Shown: positions 18,195-27,765 of the stretch, piece after piece
Layout: each line of letters begins with the position of its first letter
How positions within the stretch are numbered: the stretch's first letter is position 1
Source of the DNA: Alphaproteobacteria bacterium
GTDB lineage: Bacteria > Pseudomonadota > Alphaproteobacteria > UBA6615
Assembly (NCBI GenBank): GCA_021774575.1
Contig: JAJFIX010000009.1
Span: forward strand, 124,001-188,000
DNA: 64,000 bases
Direction: 5' to 3'
The notes under the pieces: generated by a model
Databases searched by the model: none
What the model saw: only the letters and a program-made list of their open reading frames with translations
Told to the model about the DNA's origin: nothing
Program-made: the position numbers and the translations under genes

Positions 18195-19288
18195 CCGTCC
18201 TCCAAATGAAGTAGCATGCTGACTCCCAGCATTAAAGTAACCCCCGCAGGCGTCCAGGCGGCCAATGTAATTGGCAGTGTTGCGCCGAGACCAAGTGCAT
18301 GGATGATTTCGGTAAATACAAACACACTAAAGCCAGCGGCGATGCCGGATCCAGCCAAAATCATGACACCGCCATGACGGGTAAATCGCAAGGAGACCGT
18401 TGCCGCGATAAGGACCATGGCGAGCAGAAGAAATGGCTCGGCTAGCAGGGCGTTCCACTGCAAGCGGTGGCCGAGGGCTGAAAAACCTGTCGCCTCCAAT
18501 GCGCTAATGAACGCTGAAAGCTCCCAAAACGAGACTGTGTCAGGACTGGCGAAACTTTCCTGGATTTTTTCCGGGGTGAGATCGGTTGGCAGGCTGTACT
18601 GGTCGTGAAATTCAGGCACTGTATTTGCCATGGCAAGCCAGGCGTCGAACAAAATCCAAGCCCCGTTTCCAAGGCGAGCGCGGGCAGCGTCAATCCGACC
18701 TTCGAATTTGTTTTCGGAACTGAGGAGTGTGACCTCCACGCGGTCAAGGACCAGTCGGTCCGGGTTTACCGCAGACGCATATATCACCGCTTGCTCGCCC
18801 TGCTGGCCGACCTGTCGAAGCCACAAGGAACCGCCGGTCGAGAGTTCGAGCAAGGAAGAATTGTTTGTTAGATGCTCGCCTTCCATTTCTTCGTACATCG
18901 CCAGGGTAAAGGCACTAATGGGGTTGATAATTGTGACTTTGGCGGCACCGATTGCACCGGCAAGAAACAAAGCTGGCATCAGGAACTGCCAAACTGAAAT
19001 CCCCGCCGACCGAAAAATCACCAGCTCGTGCCGGCGCGTTAGGCGAATAAATGTCATGATGGAGCCGAATAGGACTGAAAATGCGGCCAGTTCTTGGCTG
19101 AGGAACGGTAGCCGAAGTAGCGACATCGAAAATACCGTGCCGATTCCGACATCTCTGCCGGCAGCCCGGCGCAGGAGTTCTATCGCGTCGATAAAGCCGA
19201 CTAAAACCAGCAGGCCCAAAAACGCAATTATGAACCACAGCAAGAATTGCTTGCCGACATAAATCCATATGGTTCGCAGGGTTAGCAT
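18191..19288 (-). CDS. lptG: LPS export ABC transporter permease LptG
   Basis: One of the two permeases of the LptB2FG machine that extracts LPS from the inner membrane. About 365 residues: three hydrophobic segments at the N-terminal side, a periplasmic jellyroll domain in the middle, and three near the C-terminus, typical of YjgP/YjgQ proteins. The N-terminus is LTLRTIWIYVGKQFLLWF. I chose the ATG at 19288, one base after the lptF stop, over a TTG at 19300 that lies inside lptF. The 3' end overlaps lptD by ATGA. LptB, LptC and LptA are not in the window. Confidence 0.93.
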   Translation of the reverse strand: MLTLRTIWIYVGKQFLLWFIIAFLGLLVLVGFIDAIELLRRAAGRDVGIGTVFSMSLLRLPFLSQELAAFSVLFGSIMTFIRLTRRHELVIFRSAGISVWQFLMPALFLAGAIGAAKVTIINPISAFTLAMYEEMEGEHLTNNSSLLELSTGGSLWLRQVGQQGEQAVIYASAVNPDRLVLDRVEVTLLSSENKFEGRIDAARARLGNGAWILFDAWLAMANTVPEFHDQYSLPTDLTPEKIQESFASPDTVSFWELSAFISALEATGFSALGHRLQWNALLAEPFLLLAMVLIAATVSLRFTRHGGVMILAGSGIAAGFSVFVFTEIIHALGLGATLPITLAAWTPAGVTLMLGVSMLLHLEDG

Positions 19289-19289
19289 A

Positions 19290-20429
19290 TCAGCTTGCAA
19301 GACCTTCGGTTTGGAGCGAGGTGGGCATCGATTGTCGCGATGCCTTTGGGCGAAGGCCGTGCATAATTACGCCGATTGATAGAGCTGAGATAAAGAGTGG
19401 GATCCCATAGAGGGCCGGCACAAATGCGAGAGACTTGGAAACCATGGACATGGTGCCAATTGTTGCCACCTGCAAAGCGATGGCGGCACAAACTGCACCT
19501 AATACGCGTAGCGACATTCCTCTTCGGCCATGCTGGCCGGTCAGCAGGAAGGCGAGAGAAATAAAGGCAAGAGCCAGAATGGCCAGGGGTTCCGACAGTC
19601 GTCGGTGACCTTCCGCGATTAGCAGGGATCGAAATTGAATTTCACTTGGAGTATCGCCGGGGCGGAGTAACTCGTCGATAAATCGCTCTTTGTCATCTCG
19701 ATACCGAGCACGTAATTCTGGGATTTCGGCGTCGAAGCCGACCGAATACTGATTGAAGTAAAGGAGGGTAAGTCGCCCGGTTTCCGGGTCGACTTCTTGC
19801 CTGTTGCCGTCGAACAGAACAACCCTTGGGCTGTCGCCGTCCTGGGCCAAGATACCGCGCTCCGCCAAAATTGTTATCGGATGATCCGGGTCACGGGCAT
19901 CGCGGATCAATATGCCTTGCAATTCAGCGGTGCCGACGCGCTCGCGGACATAGACGGTCAGTGTGTCGGTTGGGGTGTTGAAGCGTCCAGCTTGCAGCAT
20001 AACGGTGCCATAGGCGTTCCGATATTCATATTCGCGCGACTTGTACTGACCAAAACTGACCGGCAGCAGATAAAGGTTAACACCATAAGCCGCGGCCATC
20101 ACGATTAACGCCGCAAATATTGCTGGTCGAGCGACCTTCATTTCGCTCATTCCTACCGCGCGCATTATGACCAATTCACTATCGCCCTGCATTTTTGTGT
20201 ACGTGAAAAGAAGCGCCATAAAAAACGAAATCGGCAACACCACCGTCATAAATGACGGTGTTCGGAGCGCGAGAAGTTCGAAAACAACGGTCGACGGCAG
20301 CCCGCGATTTACCACGAACTCCACCATTCGCAGCGACTGGATCACTGCGATGAAGGCCACCAACACAGCAGACGTAAACACCGTCGCCACGATGATTTGG
20401 CGTGTCATATACTGGTGCAGCGCCAACAT
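19290..20429 (-). CDS. lptF: LPS export ABC transporter permease LptF
   Basis: Partner permease of LptG. About 379 residues with the YjgP/YjgQ layout: N-terminal membrane segments beginning LHQYMTRQIIVATVF, a central periplasmic domain (residues roughly 110-270), and C-terminal membrane segments with FISLAFLLTGQHGRRG. The open frame reaches 20465, but the ATG at 20429 places the family N-terminus at residue 1 and has GGGGGCGA upstream; the ATG at 20408 is a weaker alternative. It is the first gene of the minus-strand lptF-lptG-lptD run and is divergent from pepA. Confidence 0.93.
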   Translation of the reverse strand: MLALHQYMTRQIIVATVFTSAVLVAFIAVIQSLRMVEFVVNRGLPSTVVFELLALRTPSFMTVVLPISFFMALLFTYTKMQGDSELVIMRAVGMSEMKVARPAIFAALIVMAAAYGVNLYLLPVSFGQYKSREYEYRNAYGTVMLQAGRFNTPTDTLTVYVRERVGTAELQGILIRDARDPDHPITILAERGILAQDGDSPRVVLFDGNRQEVDPETGRLTLLYFNQYSVGFDAEIPELRARYRDDKERFIDELLRPGDTPSEIQFRSLLIAEGHRRLSEPLAILALAFISLAFLLTGQHGRRGMSLRVLGAVCAAIALQVATIGTMSMVSKSLAFVPALYGIPLFISALSIGVIMHGLRPKASRQSMPTSLQTEGLAS

Positions 20430-20773
20430 CGTTGGTTGTCGCCCCCATGCCCAATTATTCTGCACTCTCGCCGTGGACCCTGCCTGCCCACCCCAATCCG
20501 TTATCGCCAGTCGGGAGGGGCAAAACGATGGCCCAATCTCAGGACTTTTCTTATATCAGCTCCGCTGCGTCGATGAAACAAAAAGAACGCGTTTCAATCG
20601 CTAAAAAAACCGGAGAAATCCGCGAGACAAGCCTACGTTCTCGACGACATTTAACGTCACTCTAAATTGCAAAGACGAGTTTGATCGTCGCGGGCTATCG
20701 ACTTGAAGTGGAAGATGATAGTGTCAGTCGCGAACGAGATCTGGCACGAATGTGCGAAAAAATAAATGGGTGA
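20430..20773. other. Divergent intergenic region between lptF and pepA
   Basis: About 340 bases between divergently transcribed lptF and pepA. It must hold promoters for both directions. I see no repeat, no terminator hairpin and no open frame with a convincing ribosome-binding site. The frames crossing it overlap lptF antisense and look like shadows. Confidence 0.5.
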
Positions 20774-22252
20774 ATGAAGATGAAAGTGACCTTTGCCGAA
20801 CCGAAGCAGCCGACCAGCGGTGTCGTTTTTATCGGCGTGGCGGCCGGTGAAAAACTATCGCCGACGGCCAAGGTGTTGGATGGAATAACCAAGGGCGCGC
20901 TCGGGCGGGCGGCATCGATGGGCCGATTTTCGGGCAAGCTCGGCGAAACCGTGCCGGTATTGGCGCCGGCCGGACTGGAAAAACTCACAATTATTCTAAT
21001 CGGTACGGGGGATCCGAAAAACCATGACGATCTCGCCATGCGCAAGCTGGGAGCAAAGCTGGTTCGATACATGCGTGGCACAGACCGGCGCGATGCGACG
21101 TTCGCCTTCGATTTGACCGGTGCTGAAAAGGTGGCGCAGGTCGCCTATGGCGCTGTTCTGGGTCGGTATCGTTTCGATAAATATTTCACCAAAAAAGATA
21201 AGGAAAAGCAGTCGGCGCCGGCAAAACTGGTCATTTCGGTTAAAGATGCAGCGGCAGCGCGCCGGGCCTATAAGCCCCTCGAAAGCCTCGGCCAGGCGAT
21301 GAATTTTACCCGGGATTTGGTCTCCGAGCCGGCGAATATTATTTATCCGGAAAGTTTGGCCGAAGCCTGCGTGGGATTGCGTAAGCTCGGAGTTGGTGTC
21401 CAGGTTCTCGGCGAACCGCAAATGGAAAAACTCGGCATGGGAGCCCTGCTCGGTGTTGGGCAGGGGAGCGCCAGAGGGTCGCGACTTGTCGTTATGAAGT
21501 GGAACGGCGCGGCCAAAAGCAAAAAACCAGTGGCCTTTATTGGTAAAGGTGTGACCTTCGATACCGGTGGAATTTCAATCAAGCCTTCCGGTGGCATGGA
21601 AGATATGAAATGGGATATGGGCGGTTCGGCGGCGGTCATCGGGGCGATGCACGCGATTGCGGCCCGTAAGGCCAAAGCCAATGTCGTTGGCGTGGTTGGA
21701 TTGGTCGAAAACATGCCCTCTTCGACGGCCCAGCGGCCCGGCGATATTGTGACGTCGATGTCCGGGCAGACGATTGAGGTCATTAATACCGACGCCGAAG
21801 GTCGGCTGGTGCTCGCCGATGCGCTTTGGTACACGCAGAGCAAGTTTAAGCCGCAAATCATGGTTGATTTGGCCACTTTGACCGGGGCCATCATGGTCGC
21901 GCTCGGCCACGAATATGCCGGGCTGTTTTCCGGCGATGACGGCTTGGCGGGGAAATTGCTGAAAGCCGGTGAGGAGGTGGGAGAGCCACTTTGGCGGATG
22001 CCGCTGAACGACAGCTTTGATAAGCAAATTAATAGCGATGCCGCCGATATGAAGAATGTTGGGGCCGGCCGCTGGGGCGGCAGCACCACGGCTGCCCAAT
22101 TCCTGCAGCGTTTCACCAATGACGTGCCGTGGGCCCATCTCGATATAGCCGGCATGGCTTGGGCTTATAAAACAAAGGATACGATGGGCAAGGGGGCCAC
22201 CGGATTTGGCGTGCAGTTGCTTGACCGGTTGGTGGCGGATAATTACGAGTGA
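20774..22252 (+). CDS. pepA: Leucyl aminopeptidase (M17 family)
   Basis: Cytosolic dimetal aminopeptidase of about 492 residues. The C-terminal catalytic domain has the invariant signature NTDAEGRLVLADAL, the metal-lysine region GKGVTFDTGGISIKPS, and MKWDMGGSAAVIG; the smaller N-terminal domain is present. The start may be ATG 20774 or ATG 20780; GGGTGA is better spaced for the second. The 3' end overlaps holC by 4 bases (ATGA-like GTGA, 22249-22252). The pepA-holC pair is conserved across Proteobacteria. E. coli PepA also binds DNA at cer sites; no evidence bears on that here. Confidence 0.96.
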   Translation: MKMKVTFAEPKQPTSGVVFIGVAAGEKLSPTAKVLDGITKGALGRAASMGRFSGKLGETVPVLAPAGLEKLTIILIGTGDPKNHDDLAMRKLGAKLVRYMRGTDRRDATFAFDLTGAEKVAQVAYGAVLGRYRFDKYFTKKDKEKQSAPAKLVISVKDAAAARRAYKPLESLGQAMNFTRDLVSEPANIIYPESLAEACVGLRKLGVGVQVLGEPQMEKLGMGALLGVGQGSARGSRLVVMKWNGAAKSKKPVAFIGKGVTFDTGGISIKPSGGMEDMKWDMGGSAAVIGAMHAIAARKAKANVVGVVGLVENMPSSTAQRPGDIVTSMSGQTIEVINTDAEGRLVLADALWYTQSKFKPQIMVDLATLTGAIMVALGHEYAGLFSGDDGLAGKLLKAGEEVGEPLWRMPLNDSFDKQINSDAADMKNVGAGRWGGSTTAAQFLQRFTNDVPWAHLDIAGMAWAYKTKDTMGKGATGFGVQLLDRLVADNYE

Positions 22253-22707
22253 CGGAAATCCGCTTTTACCACCTGACCAGCGGAACTCTGGAACATACCT
22301 TGCCGATCATGCTCGATCGGGCTGTCGGGCGCGATGGGCGCAGGGCAGTGGTGATGGCGAATTCGCCGGACCGTGTTGAGGCGTTGAACGCTCATCTATG
22401 GACGTTTGACGATCGGTCGTTTCTGGCCCATGGCAGTGCCAAGGACGGTTTTGCGCCAGACCAGCCCGTCTGGCTGACCGATCGTGATGAAAACCTGAAC
22501 GGGGCCAGCGTCTGCTTCCTCACCGAAGGTGCCGCCATCGGCGATCCGTCAGGTTTCGAACTCGTTTGCGAGCTCTTTGACGGCAATGACGAGGCCGCTG
22601 TTGCAGAGGCAAGAACGCGCTGGCGGCACTATCGCGAAGATGGGCACCAAATCACCTATTTCCAGCAGGATGAAGGCGGTCGCTGGCAGAAAAAGACGCG
22701 GGATTAA
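22249..22707 (+). CDS. holC: DNA polymerase III chi subunit
   Basis: Clamp-loader accessory subunit that links the replisome to single-strand-binding protein. At 152 residues it is standard length; EIRFYHLTSGTLEHTLPIML at the start, LWTFDDRSFLAHG, PVWLTD and the C-terminal YREDGHQITYFQQDE match the HolC family. The start codon is GTG overlapping the pepA TGA stop. Psi (HolD) is not seen. The following methyltransferase gene begins 36 bases later, so the three genes may share a transcript. Confidence 0.92.
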   Translation: MTEIRFYHLTSGTLEHTLPIMLDRAVGRDGRRAVVMANSPDRVEALNAHLWTFDDRSFLAHGSAKDGFAPDQPVWLTDRDENLNGASVCFLTEGAAIGDPSGFELVCELFDGNDEAAVAEARTRWRHYREDGHQITYFQQDEGGRWQKKTRD

Positions 22708-22721
22708 GCGGGAGCGGCATT

Positions 22722-22761
22722 TGATGGCGAAAGAAGAATGGTGATGGCGAAAGAAGAATGG
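22722..22761 (+). repeat. Perfect 20-base tandem duplication over a start codon
   Basis: Bases 22722-22741 and 22742-22761 are identical (TGATGGCGAAAGAAGAATGG). The repeat covers the translation start of the methyltransferase gene. The first copy gives an ATG at 22724 that encodes only MAKEEW before a TGA, and that TGA overlaps the ATG of the second copy as TGATG. Confidence 0.95.
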
Positions 22762-23415
22762 CACCGATATTATTCAGAAAAGCGCATCATTCACCAATGG
22801 ATGCAGCTAAATTTGCTGAAAAATTTACCGGTCCAAAAGGTGCTGGAAATTGGCCCGTATCTTGGTGCGGTAACGGCCATGTTGGCCAATGCCGGATATT
22901 CGCCGACAGTTTACGACATTGACGACGACTATGGTTTCGATAGCCCGAAGGTCGATAAAATCGTTGGCGATGTTCGCGATTTCGAGAGCACGGCGATTGC
23001 CCAGCGACAGTTCGACGCAATCGTCTGCTGCGAAACCTTGGAGCATATTCCCTACGAGGATGTGGATGCCGTGGTGGCGAAATTTGCTGCGAGCGGGGCG
23101 CCTTATTTACTGTTATCGGTCCCCTATAAAGGTGCCCAATTAAGCATCAACTTATATTTAAACCGCCATATTTTTCGCAAAAGCACTTCCTTCTTGAAAT
23201 TCAAAAACTTGAAGGATTTCCCAAAGCCAGATGAGGGGGGCGGCTGGGAGCCCCATAAATGGGAAATTGGATTTCGGGATAGGAAGCTGGCGGACTTCAC
23301 GCGAATGATTGAAGCCCATTACACGATTAACCGCACAGAGTTTACCGGTGGCTGCAAATCGGTCTTTTTGCTGTGTGAAAATAAAAGCCCGGCCGACATT
23401 GGTTCGATGGGGTGA
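22744..23415 (+). CDS. Class I SAM-dependent methyltransferase
   Basis: A 223-residue methyltransferase of unknown substrate. Motif I is VLEIGPYLGAVTAML (about residue 35), followed by an acidic strand end VYDIDDDYG, a motif II-like FDAIVCCETLEHIPYEDV, and LLSVPYKG; this is a methyltransf_11/25-like fold. No leader or membrane segment. Start: the ATG at 22744 is the second copy of a tandem duplication; an in-frame ATG at 22738 is also possible but lies inside the first copy. The gene follows holC and ends 21 bases before the convergent ABC-F gene. Confidence 0.8.
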   Translation: MAKEEWHRYYSEKRIIHQWMQLNLLKNLPVQKVLEIGPYLGAVTAMLANAGYSPTVYDIDDDYGFDSPKVDKIVGDVRDFESTAIAQRQFDAIVCCETLEHIPYEDVDAVVAKFAASGAPYLLLSVPYKGAQLSINLYLNRHIFRKSTSFLKFKNLKDFPKPDEGGGWEPHKWEIGFRDRKLADFTRMIEAHYTINRTEFTGGCKSVFLLCENKSPADIGSMG

Positions 23416-23436
23416 CTAGTCCGGGATTGATCGGTC

Positions 23437-25323
23437 CTAGGTTTCGAGCTCTTGCTGCGCCTCCAGCCAACTCTCCTCTGTGGTGGAAATTTCTTCGCTC
23501 AGCCGTGTGTGAATTTGGGTGAGTTCGGCAATGCGGGCCGTTTGGTCGGTTTTCTCGGCCGTATATAGACCTAGATTGGTCAGTGCCGCTTCAATCTTGA
23601 GCCGGGCGGCGTTGAGTTCTGCAAGCCGCTTCTCCGCTTTTTCCACCGCTTTCTTTTGGGTCGTCAGGTCGGCGTTCTCGCGCCGCCGCTTGGTCGCGGG
23701 TTGCTTGCCTTCCTTTGTCTTGGGGGTTGATTTATCTGTACCGCTCTTGGCCGATGATTGGCGGCGAGATTTCAGTGTCACCCGGCGATAATCGGCCATA
23801 TCGCCGTCATAGGGTACGACCTTCCCGTCGGCGACCAACCATAAATGATCGGCGATTAATTCCACCAGATGGGGGTCATGGGTGACCAGTATGACCGCCC
23901 CGGAATATGTGTTGAGCGCCTGAACGAGGGCATCGCGACGGTCGATATCGAGATGGTTGGTCGGTTCATCCAAGACCAGAATATGGGGGGCGTCGTGGGT
24001 GATCAAGGCCAGCATTAGTCGCGCTTTTTCACCACCCGATAGGTCACCGACTTTGGTGTCGGCCTGGGCTTTGCCAAAATCAAAGCGCCCGAGTTGAGCC
24101 CGGATCGCCGGTTCAAATGATTTCGGCATCAGGGCGGCCATATGATCATACGGCGTTTCGTTCATTCGAAGCTCGTCGAGCTGGTGCTGGGCAAAATAGC
24201 CGACGCGCAATTTTCGGTGGCGCGACAGGGTTCCGGTTTCGAGTTTTAGCCGCCCGGAAATTATTTTTGCCAAGGTCGATTTGCCGTTGCCGTTGGCGCC
24301 GAGCAGGGCAATCCGATCATCCATATCAATTCGGAGATTAAGGCCCTTTAAGACCGGTGGCCCGCCATAACCGGCGGTTGCTTTTTCCAGGGAAATTAGG
24401 GGTGGCGCCAGCTCGGCAGGTTCCGGGAAGTCAAAATTTACCGGGCGATCCTCGACGACAGGCTCCAGGGTTTCCATGCGTGCCAGCGCCTTTAGCTTAC
24501 TTTGTGCTTGGCGGGCTTTGTTAGCTTTATAACGGAACCGCTCGACATAAGATTCCATATGTTTGCGCTGGGCGGCTTGTTTTGTGAATGCGTTGGCGGC
24601 GAATTGGCGGTGTTCTCGCCGGTTTTTTTCGAAAATGTCGTAGTTGCCGCCATAGAGGGTGAGCTGGTTCCCAGTGAGGTGGAGGATATGCTTGGGTACC
24701 GAATTTAAGAGATTTCGATCATGGCTGACCAACAGCAATGTATGCGGCCATTTGGCGAGATAACTTTCCAGCCATAATGCGGCTTCAAGGTCCAAATGGT
24801 TGGTCGGCTCATCAAGCAGTAAGATGTCGGGTTCGGAAAAAAGGGCGGCCGCCAACGCCACCCGCATCCGCCAGCCGCCGGAAAGCCCGCTGACAGGGCT
24901 CTGCTGTTCGGTTTCGGAAAATCCGAGGCCAGCCAAAATTGACGCCGCCCGTGCCGGCGCTTGGTAGGCGCCAATGTCTGCCAGCCGATGGTGGATTTCG
25001 GCGATGCGGTTCGGGTCGGTCACATGTTCGGCTTCGTGCTCCAACGCGGCGCGTTCGGTATCGGCGGCGAGCACCGTGTCGATCAAACTGGCCGGTCCCG
25101 ATGGCGCTTCTTGAGCAATAAAACCGAGGCGCGATGCTTTCGGCTTCGAAATTTTACCGCCATCGGCCTCAATTTCGCCGGCGATAAGGCGCAGCAATGT
25201 CGATTTTCCAGAGCCATTTCGGCCGACCAGACCCACCTTGTGGCCCGCCGGAATGGATGCCGACGTGCCGTCGAGCAGGACCCGCCCCTCAATTCGGTAA
25301 GACAGATTATCAATCCGCAACAT
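23437..25323 (-). CDS. ABC-F family ATPase (Uup/YheS-like)
   Basis: Soluble ABC-F protein with two nucleotide-binding domains and no membrane segments (628 residues), the group that acts on ribosomes. Domain 1 has GRNGSGKSTLLRLI, LSGGWRMRVALA and ILLLDEPTNHLDLEA; domain 2 has GANGNGKSTLAKII, LSGGEKARLMLAL and ILVLDEPTNHLDIDR. The inter-domain linker is Lys/Arg-rich (ANAFTKQAAQRKHMESYV). A C-terminal basic and coiled-coil extension of about 110 residues (KRLAELNAARLKIEAAL) resembles the Uup/YheS tail. Convergent to the methyltransferase and divergent from ndk. Confidence 0.93.
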   Translation of the reverse strand: MLRIDNLSYRIEGRVLLDGTSASIPAGHKVGLVGRNGSGKSTLLRLIAGEIEADGGKISKPKASRLGFIAQEAPSGPASLIDTVLAADTERAALEHEAEHVTDPNRIAEIHHRLADIGAYQAPARAASILAGLGFSETEQQSPVSGLSGGWRMRVALAAALFSEPDILLLDEPTNHLDLEAALWLESYLAKWPHTLLLVSHDRNLLNSVPKHILHLTGNQLTLYGGNYDIFEKNRREHRQFAANAFTKQAAQRKHMESYVERFRYKANKARQAQSKLKALARMETLEPVVEDRPVNFDFPEPAELAPPLISLEKATAGYGGPPVLKGLNLRIDMDDRIALLGANGNGKSTLAKIISGRLKLETGTLSRHRKLRVGYFAQHQLDELRMNETPYDHMAALMPKSFEPAIRAQLGRFDFGKAQADTKVGDLSGGEKARLMLALITHDAPHILVLDEPTNHLDIDRRDALVQALNTYSGAVILVTHDPHLVELIADHLWLVADGKVVPYDGDMADYRRVTLKSRRQSSAKSGTDKSTPKTKEGKQPATKRRRENADLTTQKKAVEKAEKRLAELNAARLKIEAALTNLGLYTAEKTDQTARIAELTQIHTRLSEEISTTEESWLEAQQELET

Positions 25324-25440
25324 TATTTAAATTGGCCTCATTTTTGCTGATCTCATTGCTTGGCCGCCTTGGGGGCTTGCGGGGGTGCCGAGGGGCGGAT
25401 ATAAGCCTGCCCGACGGAATTTAAATAAAAGGAACGCCCG

Positions 25441-25863
25441 ATGGCAATCGAACGCACATTCTCCATTATCAAACCGGATGCGACCCGACGCAATCTGACC
25501 GGGCAAATCAATGCCCGTTTCGAAGAGGCTGGCCTGCGCATTGTCGCGCAACGCCGTATTCGCCTGACCAAGGAACGGGCTGAAGAGTTTTATGGCATCC
25601 ATCGTGAGCGGCCGTTTTTTAACGACCTCGTGGCGTTTATGACGTCGGGACCCGTTGTCACCCAAGTTCTTGAGGGTGAAAATGCGATTGCCCGAAATCG
25701 TGAAGTGATGGGGGCAACTAACCCCGAAGATGCCGATCCGGGCACAATCCGCAAAGATTTTGCCGAATCAATAGAGGCAAATTCGGTCCACGGATCCGAC
25801 GCGCCGGAAACGGCCGCCGAGGAAATCGCCTTTTTCTTCGCAGCCGATGAAATCGTCGGCTGA
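25441..25863 (+). CDS. ndk: Nucleoside diphosphate kinase
   Basis: Equalises NTP pools through a phosphohistidine intermediate. The 140-residue product has [18 protein letters not shown] at the N-terminus, the loop [30 protein letters not shown], and the active-site histidine in [12 protein letters not shown]. Length and order are standard. AAAGGAAC lies upstream of the ATG. It is divergent from the ABC-F gene and converges on the small candidate cytochrome-oxidase gene, with stops two bases apart. Confidence 0.97.
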   Translation: MAIERTFSIIKPDATRRNLTGQINARFEEAGLRIVAQRRIRLTKERAEEFYGIHRERPFFNDLVAFMTSGPVVTQVLEGENAIARNREVMGATNPEDADPGTIRKDFAESIEANSVHGSDAPETAAEEIAFFFAADEIVG

Positions 25864-25865
25864 AC

Positions 25866-25991
25866 TCAGACGAGAAAGATCCACATCAGCGCCAAGGTCA
25901 ACATTATGACGGCGCTGGATCTGATCCAGAGTTTTTGAAAAATGTCCCATATCTCGGTATGGGGCTTTAGGTCATGCTGATCGGTGGCCAT
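25866..25991 (-). CDS. Candidate aa3-type cytochrome c oxidase subunit IV (41 aa)
   Basis: A small gene found by translating the gap by eye. It encodes 41 residues: a polar N-terminus (MATDQHDLKPHTEIWDIF), a short KLWIR stretch and one hydrophobic segment (about residues 25-41) ending LMWIFLV. The H-T-x-x-W-x-x-F-x-K-L pattern followed by a single membrane helix resembles the tiny subunit IV of bacterial aa3 oxidases common in Alphaproteobacteria (Pfam COX4_pro_2, from memory). The ribosome-binding site is weak (AGCGGA). The gene converges on ndk. No other oxidase genes are in the window, so function rests on resemblance only. Confidence 0.5.
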   Translation of the reverse strand: MATDQHDLKPHTEIWDIFQKLWIRSSAVIMLTLALMWIFLV

Positions 25992-26095
25992 TTTTTTGTC
26001 CGCTAATTGAGGCTGTGAGAGATCTTATAGCCGGGTGGTATCGCCGGGCAAAGAGCCTCGTGACATAATGCCGCCGATCAGCTTTTCGCTCCATT

Positions 26096-26713
26096 TCATT
26101 TTGGGTCGTCGATTTCGGTTTTCTCATCGATCACCCGAACGCGCCCCTCGGCGATTAGGCGCACGGCGCGGGGGTAAATTTCGTGCTCGGCCTGGCGAAT
26201 ACGTGCCGAGAGCTGTGCTTCGTCGTCGCCGGGGTGCACCGGTACCGCCGTCTGGGCAATAATTGGGCCGCTATCCATTGCGGCCCGGACGAAATGCAGC
26301 GTACAGCCGGTTACCTTGACCCCCGCGGCCAAGGCGTCGCCAATGGCGTTGGCGCCTTTAAAAGATGGCAACAGCGCGGGGTGAATATTTATCAGTCGGT
26401 CGTGCCAGGCTTCCACAAAGGTGGCTCCGAGAAGTCGCATAAATCCGGCAAGACATACTAGATCTGGGTGGTGGGCGCGGATAACCGTATCAATCTCGGC
26501 GTCGAAATCGGCGCGGTTTGGGAAGCCAGTATGACTGACGATGGCTGTCGCAATGCCGGCCTTGGCGGCCTTTTCCAGTCCCGACGCATCGGTTTTATTT
26601 GAAAGTACCAGAGCAATTTCGGCCGGAAACTCTGGATCTGCACAGGCCTTGATCAAGGATTGTAAGTTCGACCCTCGGCCGGAAATTAAGACTGCGAGGC
26701 GTAGTTTTCTCAT
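26096..26713 (-). CDS. purN: Phosphoribosylglycinamide formyltransferase
   Basis: Third step of purine synthesis, using 10-formyltetrahydrofolate to formylate GAR. The 205-residue product begins [20 protein letters not shown], has CLAGFMRLL and the catalytic [11 protein letters not shown] with Asn-His-Asp partners ([24 protein letters not shown]). The start overlaps the purM stop as ATGA. A glycinamide-binding arrangement identical to E. coli PurN is visible; length is normal. The purM-purN pair is conserved. Confidence 0.96.
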   Translation of the reverse strand: MRKLRLAVLISGRGSNLQSLIKACADPEFPAEIALVLSNKTDASGLEKAAKAGIATAIVSHTGFPNRADFDAEIDTVIRAHHPDLVCLAGFMRLLGATFVEAWHDRLINIHPALLPSFKGANAIGDALAAGVKVTGCTLHFVRAAMDSGPIIAQTAVPVHPGDDEAQLSARIRQAEHEIYPRAVRLIAEGRVRVIDEKTEIDDPK

Positions 26714-27765
26714 GTTTCGAAAGTCAAATTTTCAACGATCGCCGCGTTCCCGTCGGCGGGGCGTTTTTCAAGGGTGCCGATAGTGAAAACCTCTTCGCCC
26801 GCTTGGGCTAAAATATCACTAACATCCGGCGCGTCGGCGGCGGCGACAATAAGCGTCATCCCGATACCGCAATTATAGACCCGCGCCATCTCCTTGGCTT
26901 CAACTTGCCCGGCTCGGGCCAGCCAGGAAAAGACCGGCGGCATGGTCCAGAGGTCTGCATCCAACCGGGCATGACACGTCTCGGGTAGAATGCGGGCGAG
27001 GTTTTCCGCCAATCCACCGCCGGTAATATGGGCAAGCCCTTTAACCTTGCCCGTTCCGATCGCCTTGAGACAGCTCGCCACATAGATGCGGGTCGGTGTT
27101 AGCAAGATGTCGGCAAGAGATGTGTCCGTGGAAAATGGGGCCGGGGCCTCTATGTCGGAGTTGGTGTCGGCAAGGATCCGATTGACCAGGGAAAATCCGT
27201 TGGAATGAACACCCGAAGCTCCCAACCCAAGTACGATGTCGCCTGGTTCGATACTATTGCTCGGCAGGACAGCCCCGCGTTCGACGGCGCCGACGGAAAA
27301 TCCGGCAAGGTCAAAATCGCGGCCATGGTAGAGGCCAGGCATTTCGGCTGTTTCGCCACCGATAAGGGCGCAGCCCGCCTGCTGACAACCTTCGGCGATG
27401 CCCTCAATCACCTCACGGGCAATGGCGATATCGAGTTTTCCGGTTGCGAAATAGTCGAGAAAGAACAGCGGCTCGGCGCCTTGAACAATTAAGTCATTGA
27501 CGCACATTGCGACGAGGTCAATGCCAATTGAACGGTGAGAATTGGCAGCAAGGGCGAGCTTAAGTTTGGTGCCGACACCGTCGGTGGCGGCAACCAGGAT
27601 CGGGTCCTGATAATTGGTTGCGGCGAGGTCGAAAAGGCCGCCAAAACCACCGATACCACCGAGAACCCCCGGACGGTTAGTGGCGTTAACTGCGGGTTTG
27701 ATCGTCTCGATCAGAGCATTGCCTTGGTCGATATCGACCCCGGCCTGTTTGTATGTGGAGGCGAT
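26710..27765 (-). CDS. purM: Phosphoribosylformylglycinamidine cyclo-ligase, apparent ATC start
   Basis: AIR synthetase of purine synthesis. Family homology begins at [20 protein letters not shown] and continues with the ATP-binding [41 protein letters not shown] and the C-terminal [10 protein letters not shown]. With the start used here the product is 351 residues, near E. coli's 345. No ATG, GTG or TTG lies at the expected start. The codon there is ATC (27763-27765), with AAGGAG exactly 7 bases upstream. The only canonical in-frame start is a TTG at 27849, which would add 28 atypical residues and has no good ribosome-binding site. The 3' end overlaps purN by ATGA. Confidence 0.9.
   Translation of the reverse strand: MASTYKQAGVDIDQGNALIETIKPAVNATNRPGVLGGIGGFGGLFDLAATNYQDPILVAATDGVGTKLKLALAANSHRSIGIDLVAMCVNDLIVQGAEPLFFLDYFATGKLDIAIAREVIEGIAEGCQQAGCALIGGETAEMPGLYHGRDFDLAGFSVGAVERGAVLPSNSIEPGDIVLGLGASGVHSNGFSLVNRILADTNSDIEAPAPFSTDTSLADILLTPTRIYVASCLKAIGTGKVKGLAHITGGGLAENLARILPETCHARLDADLWTMPPVFSWLARAGQVEAKEMARVYNCGIGMTLIVAAADAPDVSDILAQAGEEVFTIGTLEKRPADGNAAIVENLTFET

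Noticed and set aside
21343-22155. 270-codon minus-strand open frame
   Set aside because: Fully antisense to pepA, whose signature motifs are intact; no similarity seen.
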